Positions 11,592 through 21,434 of a DNA stretch of 64,000 bases are shown in pieces. Numbering within the stretch: the first letter of the stretch is position 1; every line of letters begins with the position of its first letter. Below the pieces are notes generated by a model. That model made no database searches, was not told the origin of the DNA, and saw only the letters and a program-made list of their open reading frames with translations. The translations under genes and the position numbers were made by a program. The DNA comes from Lindgomyces ingoldianus (taxonomy: Eukaryota > Ascomycota > Dothideomycetes > Pleosporales > Lindgomycetaceae): the NCBI RefSeq assembly GCF_010093535.1, contig NW_022985190.1, positions 415,538-479,537 on the forward strand, written 5' to 3'.

Positions 11592-12403
11592 TGTAGCTGG
11601 ACAGGAAGTGTGGGAGAGGAGCTGGAGCTAGATAAATATTGAAATTTTCTGTGCGGAGCATTGACGACGGGATCACTCCACTATGGCCCCTCCGCAGAGG
11701 TGCCGGTCGACTTTCCTTGTTTCCCCACCCCTCATGACACTTCTTGCGTTCGCATCCAACATAACGCCATTAATGTTCTGAACGCCTTGGGCACGGAAGC
11801 ACGGATCGAAGGCTGTTCTTGAGGTGGTGGCAGAGAATAGACTTTTGCGCCGAGGAGCATGAGCTCCGGTTGGGTGAGTCTCGCGGCTGCATGCTTCCTA
11901 TACATCACCTAGCGGCGGTGACGGCTGCTTGCATTCACCTATATCAAAGCCAATCGCTCTAATCATCGTTCCTGCGATATGGCCTCTCTCGTCCTCTGGC
12001 CTCTGTCCAACGCCTGTTCGCTACTTGATCTTGTCACCTGACGTGGAATAGGAGACGCTCACACAGGACAGAAATTTTCATCCTGTTGACGTTCTTACTG
12101 ACTCCAGCAAGAACTTTGCCAGATAGAGTCCACCCTAGTTGTGTTCCACGTTTTGGTGGTAAAATACTGTACAGCATGCTCACGTCTGGCGCGTGGTATG
12201 TTAGCAGGGCAGACTTGATCATTCAAGCATCTTGCTGGAAGAAGGCAGAACATCAACAGGATACCACTTTCTGTCATACATTGCCCCCCCCATCGTGTTC
12301 CAAATTAAGTGATTAGGATGCAGTAGAGCTGCCAAAAGAAAATAGCTCGAACGCCGATCCATGCACGCCACAGGTCGGCCACAAACACAACCACAGCCAC
12401 GCC
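11592..12403. other. Intergenic, nothing recognised
   Basis: About 810 bp between the dioxygenase start and the 3' end of the carrier gene. Short ORFs on both strands have no protein character. It should contain the dioxygenase promoter; I see no clear TATA box. Confidence 0.5.
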
Positions 12404-13496
12404 TCACTCTTCACCGAGCGTCTCCATAGCCAGCAAGATAGCCATGGCTTGTTCATAAGTCCACATGGTCACCGCGCTGGCTGGAGCAGCCTTCAGCAGA
12501 CTGACCGTCAGCCCCCGGTACATCCCCCTCCTCCCCTCGATCTTCCAAATTTGAAGGAGAGTGCTTGCGACTCCGTTGTATAAGGGTATGTTCCGGTGGA
12601 CATACCTGGACCGCATCGGGCCTTGAACCTGCAGTCTTTTGCGTGTTGTGTCGAGCGGGTAGACGGCGGTCTTGGAGAGGACGCTCGCGATGACTCCAGC
12701 GACGGCATCCGACGTTCCGAAGGGCATTGGAATGGGCGAGTTGGACAGAATGGGCTTCAGTACCTCGTAGCTAGCGAAGAAGAGTCCCATGTATGGCACG
12801 ATCTGGCTCACGCCCGCTCCGAGGCCGCGGAAGAAGCCCCCCGGTCCCTCATGTTCCGCAATGTGTCGGACCGACGCCGCGATGGAGGGATAGACGCGGT
12901 CGCACCCTTGAGCAGCAAAACGCGTACGGAGAAGGTCGAGGGGGTAGGTGAGGGTGGTTGCGCAAGCACCGGCAGTCGCTCCACTTATAAACGAGTTGGC
13001 AGGGCTTGGCAGCTTGTACGGCTGGGGAATCGCGTCAAGAAGGTGTGAACAGTACGTGTAGGCCGAGAACTGGAGGCCGCCATAGGCGAGGTACAGGCCC
13101 TCGGCGGGGATGTTGCCCTTCCAGAGCCCAGTGAGCCCCTCCTCGCGGAGGATGTGCTTGAGGGTGCCGAGGGTGCCTTTGTAGACGGGCCCAGTGACAC
13201 CGCGGACACTGAGGGGGTCAGAGAGCGAGTGCACCTGGAGCTGGAGGCGGATCTTGATGACGTCGAGGGGAGCGATCACGAAGCTGCGCGCGAGGCATCG
13301 TCAGAGGAGGAGTACTTCTGGCATGTTTGGGAGCGCTCCTACCGCGACACGAGGCCTGCGACGGCGCCTGCAACAGCCACCTGCTGCTGTGAGCCCTAAA
13401 AAGAAAGCCAGTCAGCTCGACTTATCGAAGAGAGAGACGTGCTAGTGGGGGGGTTGCTGTTACCTCATCCTTCAGCTGGACGACTCCGCCAGACAT
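12404..13496 (-). CDS. TPC1: Mitochondrial thiamine pyrophosphate carrier
   Basis: A mitochondrial carrier family protein of the inner membrane, most like Tpc1, which brings thiamine pyrophosphate into the matrix for pyruvate and 2-oxoglutarate dehydrogenases. Exons 13496-13464, 13395-13343 and 13283-12404 (introns 68 and 59 bp) give 321 residues; yeast Tpc1 has 314. Exon 1 encodes only [11 protein letters not shown], and exon 2 the first helix start [18 protein letters not shown]. All three carrier repeats are visible, with signatures [20 protein letters not shown] and [10 protein letters not shown], each followed by a glycine-rich turn ([25 protein letters not shown]). The start shares a 231-bp region with the divergent dioxygenase gene. 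The carrier family is certain; the TPC1 subfamily is inferred from overall resemblance. Confidence 0.88.
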
Positions 13497-13727
13497 GCAC
13501 CCAACGCCTCTCGTGCGGAGTACCTCTGTGTGGGCAAGACACAGCCGGATAGTCCGATGTGGTGACGAGAATATATAGGCAGCCCGGCAGCCCGGTTGTC
13601 GTGTTTGAGACCTCGGGCACACGACCCGACCGTTGAAAAGTTGAGGCGCCCGCCCCCCCCCGCAAAGCAAGCTCAGCTCGGTGATCGACGGCCTGTCTTC
13701 ACTCCCGCCCGACGGACGCCTGTGAAC
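13497..13727. promoter_or_regulatory. Shared divergent promoter region
   Basis: The 231 bp between two divergent start codons (carrier on minus, dioxygenase on plus) must hold both promoters and both 5' leaders. It includes a run of C residues near 13650 and no clear TATA box. Both proteins act in mitochondria, so joint control is plausible but unproven. Confidence 0.5.
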
Positions 13728-15167
13728 ATGTCCCTGAATCTCACCACCAAGCTCCCCCTCCGCGCCTTACTGTCCGCGGCCACGCGTGCTGGTCCACGCC
13801 GTTGTGCACCCGCTGCGTCGCTGCAGAAGAATGCTGCAACCACGCTGGCGGTGGTGCGTCGCTTCTGGACCAGCACGCCGCACGCCGCGACCCCCGCTCG
13901 CCAGGAGCATCTCGTCCACGATGCCTCCAACGCCGGCCAGCTGGACGGCAAGCCCGCCAGGCACGTCGCCGTGAACATCGATGGCGACCCGCGCGTGTTC
14001 GACACCGTGTTCCTGCGCGACAGCTGTACCTGCGCGCAGTGCGTCAACCCGGACAGCAAGCAGAAGCTGTTCCAGACGTCCGACATCCCAGAGGACCTGG
14101 AAGGCGCGTGTCGGACTGTGGTCGACAAAGAGAAGGGATGGGTCGTGGAGCTGGTCTGGAAGAACGATGTGCCCGGATACGGGGTTGAACACCGGACAAG
14201 ACACTCGATTGACTGGCTGCGACGCGCCCTAACCACGGAATTGGAGCTCAGGGGAGGCGTGAGGAGCGACGAGAGGGTGCTCTGGGACAGGGAGATCATC
14301 ACCAAGAATAACAAATGGGTTGACTACAAAGCCTATATGGCTGAGGATGAAGTGCTGTTTGATGCCCTAAGCCATCTGAACAAGTACGGCTTGCTCTTCC
14401 TCAAAAACGTGCCAGACTCCGAAGAGGGCGTGGTGGATATCGCAGGCCGAATCGGCACGCTCAAGGACACATTTTATGGCCGTACCTGGGATGTTAAATC
14501 CAAGCCCCATGCCGAGAACATTGCCTACACCAATGTGTTCCTCGGCCTGCACATGGATCTGCTCTACACCTCCAACCCGCCGCATTTGCAGCTACTCCAC
14601 TCCCTGCGTGCGCGCGCTCCGAAAGGCGAGTCCTTCTTCAGTGACTCGTTTCACGCTGCGCACACGCTGCACTCAAGGTCAGCCTTCCACTTCCGCACCC
14701 TGTGCACCTTCCCCGTGACCTATCACTACCACCACGACAATCATCACTACCACTACACTCGCCCCACCATCGAGCTGTTCCCCTACCCTAAGTACAGCGA
14801 GCCTACCAATCTAGCCATTCGGAATATAAATTGGTCCCCACCCTTCCAAGGGCCCTTTGAAGCCCGCATTGGCGGAGAGAACCAGTCAGCGCTAAGAAAC
14901 TACCTCTCTGCATCGAATTCATTTGAGAAACTCCTCAGTTCTGAGGAGAATATGTACGAGTATAGGCTGGAGGAAGGAGAATGTGTCATATTTGATAATA
15001 GGAGAGTCCTGCACGCGCGTAGAGCTTTCGATGCCAGCAAAGGCGAGCGATGGCTCAAGGGTGCGTACGTGGACGACGATGTCTTCTTCTCCAAGTTGAG
15101 GGTTCTCGAGGAGAGGTACAAGGGGAACTGGATTGCGGATGGGGTCACTAGGCCTGCCGTCAAGTAG
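13728..15167 (+). CDS. Gamma-butyrobetaine/trimethyllysine dioxygenase family
   Basis: A 2-oxoglutarate/Fe(II) dioxygenase of the TauD fold. Relatives catalyse the first (trimethyllysine) or last (gamma-butyrobetaine) hydroxylation in carnitine synthesis. The open frame begins at 13596, but MSLNLTTKLPLRALL at 13728 starts a typical mitochondrial presequence rich in Arg, Ala and Ser, so I take that start (479 residues, no intron). The N-terminal zinc domain has Cys100, Cys102 and Cys105 (DSCTCAQC) and probably His155. The catalytic domain has His275 and Asp277 (LHMD) and His429 (RRVLHARRAF). A His-rich stretch (YHYHHDNHHYHY) in the middle is unusual. Which of the two carnitine steps it performs, or whether it acts on another betaine, cannot be settled from motifs. 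Confidence 0.85.
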   Translation: MSLNLTTKLPLRALLSAATRAGPRRCAPAASLQKNAATTLAVVRRFWTSTPHAATPARQEHLVHDASNAGQLDGKPARHVAVNIDGDPRVFDTVFLRDSCTCAQCVNPDSKQKLFQTSDIPEDLEGACRTVVDKEKGWVVELVWKNDVPGYGVEHRTRHSIDWLRRALTTELELRGGVRSDERVLWDREIITKNNKWVDYKAYMAEDEVLFDALSHLNKYGLLFLKNVPDSEEGVVDIAGRIGTLKDTFYGRTWDVKSKPHAENIAYTNVFLGLHMDLLYTSNPPHLQLLHSLRARAPKGESFFSDSFHAAHTLHSRSAFHFRTLCTFPVTYHYHHDNHHYHYTRPTIELFPYPKYSEPTNLAIRNINWSPPFQGPFEARIGGENQSALRNYLSASNSFEKLLSSEENMYEYRLEEGECVIFDNRRVLHARRAFDASKGERWLKGAYVDDDVFFSKLRVLEERYKGNWIADGVTRPAVK

Positions 15168-16475
15168 AACGGCCATGTTTGATGCATTGCAAATATCGGT
15201 GTTATCTTTACGGGAGTAGCTTGGATCACCAAGGCTTTGCGTACCCCTCGATAGGGGCGTATGGCTGAAATGAAAAGTCTTTGTTCTTAGGTGTCCGCGG
15301 ACCCATTGCCAGCCTGAGAAGTGCAGTGTCCAAGGACGTAGTTCTAAGTCACGAGCTGAGAAGGACTGGTAGCATCTGAATCAGGGAAGTGCAAGCTCTG
15401 CCTTCTCCTGGCCTTCTTCCAACCGTGCACCTACTCTAGACACAACTTCTCTACCCTGAACGCTCTTGATTTTCATACACTATCAATATCATGCACACCA
15501 AACCTTTATCATCGGAACATCCACCTCCTAGGCCATGGTCAAAGAGTCCAGTCGCCGCTGCCGCCCTACAAGTCACCTTAGAGCCCAAGCCAGGCTACCT
15601 CTGTCCTAGAAGATTGCAACTGTTCCTTGCAATATCTATCGTCTTTATCGCAGTTTGTGACGCACGCTAAAAAAGTATGTCCAGTTGCATTCTCCACTCT
15701 CACGCGGTTTCTAGTTGCTTGGTTCGGACTCTCGGTTTTAGCCTTGTGGTTCGGGCAATCACACGGACGTCTTCTCGTCGCTTCAACCGGATATCTTGCC
15801 CCTTAACTGTGACGTCGATTAGCAATCTGATATTGAATTCTTCATCACAAGCAGTAGGCATAGCCAACCGGTACAACCTAGCTCTCCATCCTGATGACGT
15901 GTAGTGCTCTCCAGCCCAATCAGCTTTCTTCGCTGCAACTACTTCGGGTCCTCTTTCCTAGCGCCTTTGTCCAGGTAAATATACCATCCGGTGGCACAGC
16001 ATCATTCACAAGGCTCCACTATGCTCTCCAATAGGAGACTTATACCCAGCACCACTCTGCATGGGGACCTGGTTTACGTCAGCGGCTTCTGCGACGCGTT
16101 CTTACCACTAGTTTCTCGAAGGTAATAATGTACGAGTCAAGAAGTGAATATGTGAAATACGCCTGCTTGAGCTACTGTTGGAGTGACCAATCCGGACCAT
16201 TTCCATCCATACTATCCACTACTCCTAGCACCATCTCTCAGTTTACCAAAAAAAATACCCTGGTCCATTATTCCCAACACTGTTAGAGACGCTAGCCGTA
16301 TGTATCTCGACCGATCCTGAATCAAACACTACAGGAACTTGAGGCTATGATCTCTTTTATCGGAGGTGTTCCGTCTTGCACAATTGGTGTACTGGGTTAT
16401 GGAATCTCACTCTCCAAGTTTGACAGGAGACATGTTTTTAACTATTACTCTCTACCTTCATCCAACAACGCAAGC
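15168..16475. other. Intergenic between convergent genes
   Basis: About 1.3 kb between two gene ends. Its only feature of interest is a plus-strand ORF of 59 residues at 15491-15670 that ends in a hydrophobic segment (LFLAISIVFIAVCDAR). It resembles a single membrane anchor and could be a relic first exon or chance. Nothing else is recognisable. Confidence 0.4.
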
Positions 16476-18366
16476 TTATAGTTGTCGTTGTGTTACTCGG
16501 ACCCAGAAGTCTTCTATAATCCAAATACCCTATAGTTACAAGTTAGCCGATAAATCAAGGAAACTAGGTAGGGTGGACAAGGTAGGTTTACTCACCGCAT
16601 TGTCAATCCGCGCTGGTCTTTCAGGACATGTGATGGAAAAGTCAAACTTCCTTAAAAGCTACAAGCAGAGTCAGCCTTTCATATAGATATACGAAACCAT
16701 CAATCCATACTTCGACAAAAATCTTGTTGAACTCCATCAATGCCACCGATTTGCCAAGACACTGGTATTTCCCGTAATGAAAGACAAGATCAAGTGTACT
16801 TGTCATCTCAGCAAGAAGCACTGGATCCGCCTCCAGCCAACGTTCTGGCCTGAAGAGCTCCGCATCGGCGCCAAATATCTTCTTCGAGTGATGAATACCA
16901 AATGGTGACGACCCGATCTGTGTCCCTGCGGGAATGAATTTCCCGTTGATCACGTCTCCTCCGGGGGGCACAGTCTTGAAAAATGTCCCGGCTGCCGGTG
17001 GCATGATGCGAAGCCCTTCCTTGATCACTGCCTGAAGGTAGGGTAATTGGCGACTTTCTGCATCCTTAATCGGCAGTGATATATTTCCTGTCGCGATTCC
17101 GCTATCGATTTCTGTCTGTAGTCTCCTGTAGACCGCTGGGTTGGTGAGAATATTCAGCATCACGGCTCGGATGGTGGAAGCCGACGTATCACTACCAGCA
17201 ACAACCTGGAGCAATGCTTCCCCGGACGCTTCTTCCTGACTTAGTCCATGGCGAATGAAGGAGCCGAGCATATCAGAATGGGACTTGGCAGAAGGTCCAA
17301 AACGCTCTGCTACAACACTCTTCGCAACGCTTTGCAAATTTGTCAGCAACACTACTCTCGTAGCAGAATTCCTGGGGAGCTCACCCAATGAAAGCACCGA
17401 AACCAAGCTTGTCGCTTTCTGAGGGTAGTAAACCTCGAAAAAGGCGGGAATGCAGTAGATTTGCCAGGGACGGAACGTTGGCCAGGATCAACATGATTGG
17501 AATGTACGAATTCGTAATCTTGATATAATCAAAAACATCGTCGTCTTGCTCCAGATAGCCAAAAGCATGGCCAAATGCCAAATCGCTAATGACATCTAAG
17601 GTAAAATACTGCGCCTTTTGAGCGAAGTCCATTGGGTGATAGCTGCCAGCTCTTGAGAGGTACTTAATCTCAATTAGTTCGACAATTTTCAAGATCTGCG
17701 TATCGATTGTGCCCTCCATCGATTTATTCTCTTTCCCAGAGTACTTGTCATTAGACATGTCAGTCGTCCTAGTTACGAAAAGGAGGCTTGAGTTGAGCTT
17801 ACCCCGGCGGCCATCTTGTTACGCAACTTTGTATGAGCCACTTCGTCACGCATGGAGAACAAATTATCCCTTCCAGGATCGAATCGCATTGCGTTGTACC
17901 CTGCATCCTTTCAGCACCCGCAGGCCGCTTCATCATACGAATTGTTCCTTACATGGGCCTCTCGTGTACGCAGAACGAACTGCCATCATCCTCCGTAAGA
18001 CTTCTGGATCGTCGGTGACAAGCTCATTTGGCCCGATGCGAGCGAGCGAGCCTGCAATTGTCGTGAGTTTGTCTATTCCTGGGCAAAATTTTGTACGAAA
18101 CGAAACTTACCATACTTGTCGGTCACTTCCTTGATCGCGGTTGGCTGTCTTCCTTTAAGCGATTCCTTCACCATCCAACCCTTAGAGAAGGCGGCCCAGA
18201 AGGGCCCCGGGATATGCGATAGACGATACCATTGCAAAATGATGTGCACGACGTATGCCAGCACCAAGGTGCTCAACAAGCCAATGGCAACCGTGGCTCT
18301 GGGGACCTGGTTAATGTCGGTCAGTGGGGCGATTCCCGGTGCTTTGGAGCCTTGCACAATAGTCAT
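16476..18366 (-). CDS. Cytochrome P450 monooxygenase, seven exons
   Basis: A membrane-bound class II P450. Exons are 18366-18111, 18051-17953, 17900-17803, 17743-17385, 17329-16711, 16658-16596 and 16529-16476, giving 515 residues; introns are 52-66 bp with GT...AG ends. Naive reading suggests a truncated gene, but every splice restores family sequence: SLARIGPNEL, GFGAFIG to VAKSVV, KIFVE to LLRKFDFS, and a final GIWIIEDFWVRV. An N-terminal membrane helix (about 22-42) is followed by the proline hinge SHIPGPFWAAF. The oxygen-binding helix AGSDTS is at 315-320, ExxR at 375-378, FRPERW follows, and the heme loop FHYGKYQCLG contains Cys461. It resembles the pisatin demethylase/benzoate hydroxylase-like fungal group. 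It is divergent from a LaeA-like methyltransferase 231 bp away, suggesting a small secondary-metabolite locus. The substrate is unknown. Confidence 0.9.
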
Positions 18367-18597
18367 CTTTGTGCACCGGAAGGAAAGCCGTTTGTTGCGC
18401 AGCTGAAGTTGGATGCGAGCCTGGAGGCATGTTGTTGGATCATCCGATACGCCGGCAGCTATTATCCGCCAGAATGTGCTGATCCTGGCACGCCCAACCA
18501 CCAATATAGCTAGCAACGCTTCTCTCCAACGCTTCTGACAACCTCAACCTTGTAATCTTTGGAGCGTTGCGATTCCGCCGCTGCACTCAAACGAACC
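18367..18597. promoter_or_regulatory. Divergent promoter of P450 and methyltransferase
   Basis: The 231 bp separate the P450 start (18366, minus) from the methyltransferase start (18598, plus), so both promoters lie here. No TATA box or known factor site is clear. Confidence 0.45.
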
Positions 18598-20072
18598 ATG
18601 GCCGCGAACAACCCCAACAATCCAAACACCATTAGCCTTGAGCCGGATGCTGGTCCGACCCAGATTTCTCCGCTCGAACCTGACACCGCAAGTTGTCCCA
18701 GCACCATGTATGAAACCTACTGACAAGCCCAAAGGAAGTTGAGGATGGGCCACTCATCGACGACGGCGATTCGGCCATCAGCAGTGTGAGTGAACACACG
18801 CACACCGAGTATTCTTCCTGAGATGCGCTAATCGTAGCCACCTCTCCAGCTAGCAACGTCCACAACGTCCATCAGAGACGAATTGATATTGCAATTGAAG
18901 GAGCACGGCCGCCAGTATCAGGGCTATATGGAAGCCAGTAAACGCACTCCCCTGTTTCACGCCTCTAGCGATGTTGACTCAGCCTACTAGAATACGTTCT
19001 TCCTATGGACGAGGTAGTGCATTGCTGACACGTATGTGTCGACGCCCATACTAATTGTTCGTCTTGCCAGCAAGAGATAGAACGCTTGGGTAAGTTAATA
19101 TGCTCAAACGTTCGTAGCGGGGGCTGACTGCATGCGGATTTCCAACACCATATTGTGTGGCTCACGCTGGACAAGGAGCTTGGTTTCGCACCGCTTAAAA
19201 ACGTGCACCGAGCCCTTGACGTCGGCTGCGGGACGGGTATTTGGGCTATAGACTTCGGTATATTCCTCACTAGCTCATTGTCTGCTTCAACTCACCCAGA
19301 GTAGCCGACGCTCATCCCGAGAGTGAGGTTATTGGTGTTGATCTTGCACCAGTTCAACCGGAAAAGTAAGCCACAGCTGCACTACAGCACCCGGAAACCG
19401 ATTCAGTATTAATCACCGTAGCGTCCCTCCAAATCTCAATTTCGAAGTAGATGATCTGGAAAAAGACTGGACTTTTTCACGTAAGTTCAATTACATCCAT
19501 TGCCAGCTAATGACTGGCGCCTTTCGAGACTGGCCTAGATTTTTCATGCAGAGCTTTCAGTGGGTTAACCTAATCTGGACATCTTCCAAAGCGTATCTCA
19601 CCATATCATCAGATATCTGGAGAACGATGGCTACCTAGAAGTCCACGACATCGATTTTGTGATCAAGTGCGATGACGGTACCCTCCCCACCAACTCAGCG
19701 CTCGTTCGATGGCACAACTACATGCATGATGCAGCTCAAAAAGCTGCCTTTCCATTAGACGCAATTTCACACGTCCCGGAGATGATGAAGACTGCAGGAT
19801 TTGTAGATGTTGTGGCCACACCAATTAAATGGCCAATCAACGCTTGGCCCAAGGACCCTAAGTACAAGGAGCTTGGCCGGTGGGTTATGGAGAATTTCAT
19901 CTGGGGTTGTGAGTCAATGAGCCTTGCCCTTTTCACTCGTGCCTTAAATTGGTCCGCCGAAGAGGTCCGGGTATTTATGGCAGCGGTGAGGGCTGATCTA
20001 CGCAACAAAAAGCTCCATGCCTACTGGAATTTCTGGATTGTTTATGGGCGTAAATCACCGTTACCTGGGTAA
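18598..20072 (+). pseudogene. LaeA-like SAM methyltransferase, probably damaged
   Basis: Class I SAM-dependent methyltransferase of the LaeA-like family that is common near fungal secondary-metabolism genes. Exons can be traced at 18598-18785, 18850-18937, 18991-19013, 19071-19089, 19138-19257, 19302-19365, 19422-19559 and 19613-20072. They give an acidic, Ser/Pro-rich N-terminus, the lead-in RDELILQLKEHGRQYQGYM, motif [15 protein letters not shown], then NFEVDDLEKDW, and a C-terminus ending VYGRKSPLPG. There are two faults. Around 18718-18722 the frame slips by one base between STMYET and SPKEVEDG. The intron 19090-19137 would have to end in GG where AG is expected. Either could be a sequencing error; together they suggest a recent pseudogene. 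The core is otherwise well preserved, so loss is recent or incomplete. Confidence 0.7.
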
Positions 20073-21092
20073 TAGGACGAAGTTAAATTGGAATGGGAGA
20101 CCGAGAGATTCAGAATATCGAAGGAAACAGGTGAAGGATAGATAATAAGTTAAACTCAAGCCCCATCTTTATGAATGTCACTTTTCATGCACTATGCCAG
20201 AGGCTCTCTCGCTGCGCCAGAGACACTTACTCACTCTACTATTATGAAATAATATTTACCAGCCTATCGTCCCAAAAATCACCAAGATACCAGCTGTGTT
20301 CTGCCATGGGATGGCCATCTAACACTCTGCAAACCTTGCGACGCCGTTTCCGTGCACTTTGTGATTAGTGCGACTATAACAGTGGCCACTACGAAACTCG
20401 CGACTGAGCCAGGTCAGGAGAATCTCCTCTTTGAGATATCAAAATGGAAATATATATACCGATACACTGCATTCTACATTCATCCCAAAACCTCGTCTGC
20501 GAGTCGTCTTGCTTGTTCCTTATCTCATGTAATATGACCACCCATCTTAAATCTAAAGCTACCCCAACTTTGCTTCCACGGGTATCACTAATAATAACAA
20601 GGCGTAAAAAAGTTATGTGATGGAACAGCGATTCTCTCTGCTTGCTAGCTGGGAGCAACCTCGGTAGAGAACACTGAATGAACAGAGAATGTGTATGAGT
20701 AGTGGCAAACACTAAGTGAGTGTACGTTAGGCAAGCACTGAGTGAGAACGCCTGGAGAGTAGTAGGTGATTCGCTAGATTACTGGACAAGGACTCCAACC
20801 CATCTTCATGGAGCCCGAAACGTCTCTACTTCTTTGAGGGTTCTACTACCGGAGACCCCTTCCATCCAGGCTTCTCAAGCTCTCCACGACCCTTCCCCTT
20901 AAACCACATCTCTGCGAGACGCAAGGCCTCTTGCGCCCAAACGGAGGTACTTCATGGGCATTGGCCTATCGATACTTTTCCTTCCACATTTACAATATAC
21001 TTATGGATATAGGCGGGCAGTTCCTGGAGTACAGATCCAGTCATTCCGCTCTCCAGATATCGTTCGGATCGTTCAAGGACGCTTCAGGATAC
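20073..21092. other. Intergenic, nothing recognised
   Basis: About 1 kb of normal composition between convergent gene ends. A tandem-like motif actaagtgagtg / cactgagtgag occurs near 20710-20745. No ORF of protein character and no repeat of note. Confidence 0.4.
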
Positions 21093-21434
21093 TTAGATAA
21101 ATTGTGACCATACCAATCCCTCGCTGTCGTCGTCATTTAGTGGAGGCGGGGACCATTCACTCCCAGTACCGTCAAAGGAAAATTGAGAGAAGGGTTGTAG
21201 GTTTTCGCAGGAAGCCTCAGTTCCAGATTGAAGTGCGGTCATTGGCGTAGAGAAGTCGGCGGTGAAGGAAGAAAGCTAGTCCGACTCTTGTATTTGGTTG
21301 TCCAGCAGCGAAAAGTCGTTGTATACGCCTCCATAGCTTCGTTCTTGTTCAGCAGTGAATCCGGGCGGCTCCAGGTGGCCATTGAAATCCGGCTGGGTAT
21401 CGCTGTAATTCCCTGCTGGAATGAGGTCTGCGGA
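21093..21434 (-). other. Protein-like extension beyond the ankyrin gene stop
   Basis: In the same frame as the large ankyrin protein, reading continues past its TAA (21437-21435) with protein-like sequence. This includes GHLEPPGFTAEQERSYGG, then TAG at 21278-21276, then FSQFSFDGTGSEWSPPPL, to a final TAA at 21095-21093. Both internal stops differ from a Gln codon by one C-to-T change (CAA to TAA, CAG to TAG). The extension is Ser/Pro/Asp-rich like many disordered fungal C-termini. I infer that the ancestral protein was about 114 residues longer. Confidence 0.5.

Noticed and set aside
13673..14314. Minus-strand ORF of 213 residues opposite the dioxygenase
   Set aside because: Shadow frame; the plus strand carries the catalytic motifs.
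16317..16479. Plus-strand ORF of about 55 residues
   Set aside because: Ends by overlapping the last P450 exon on the other strand and has no in-frame upstream support.
16642..18516. P450 as a truncated pseudogene with a divergent C-terminus
   Set aside because: Using acceptors at 16659 and 16530 restores the family C-terminus; all seven exons are in phase.
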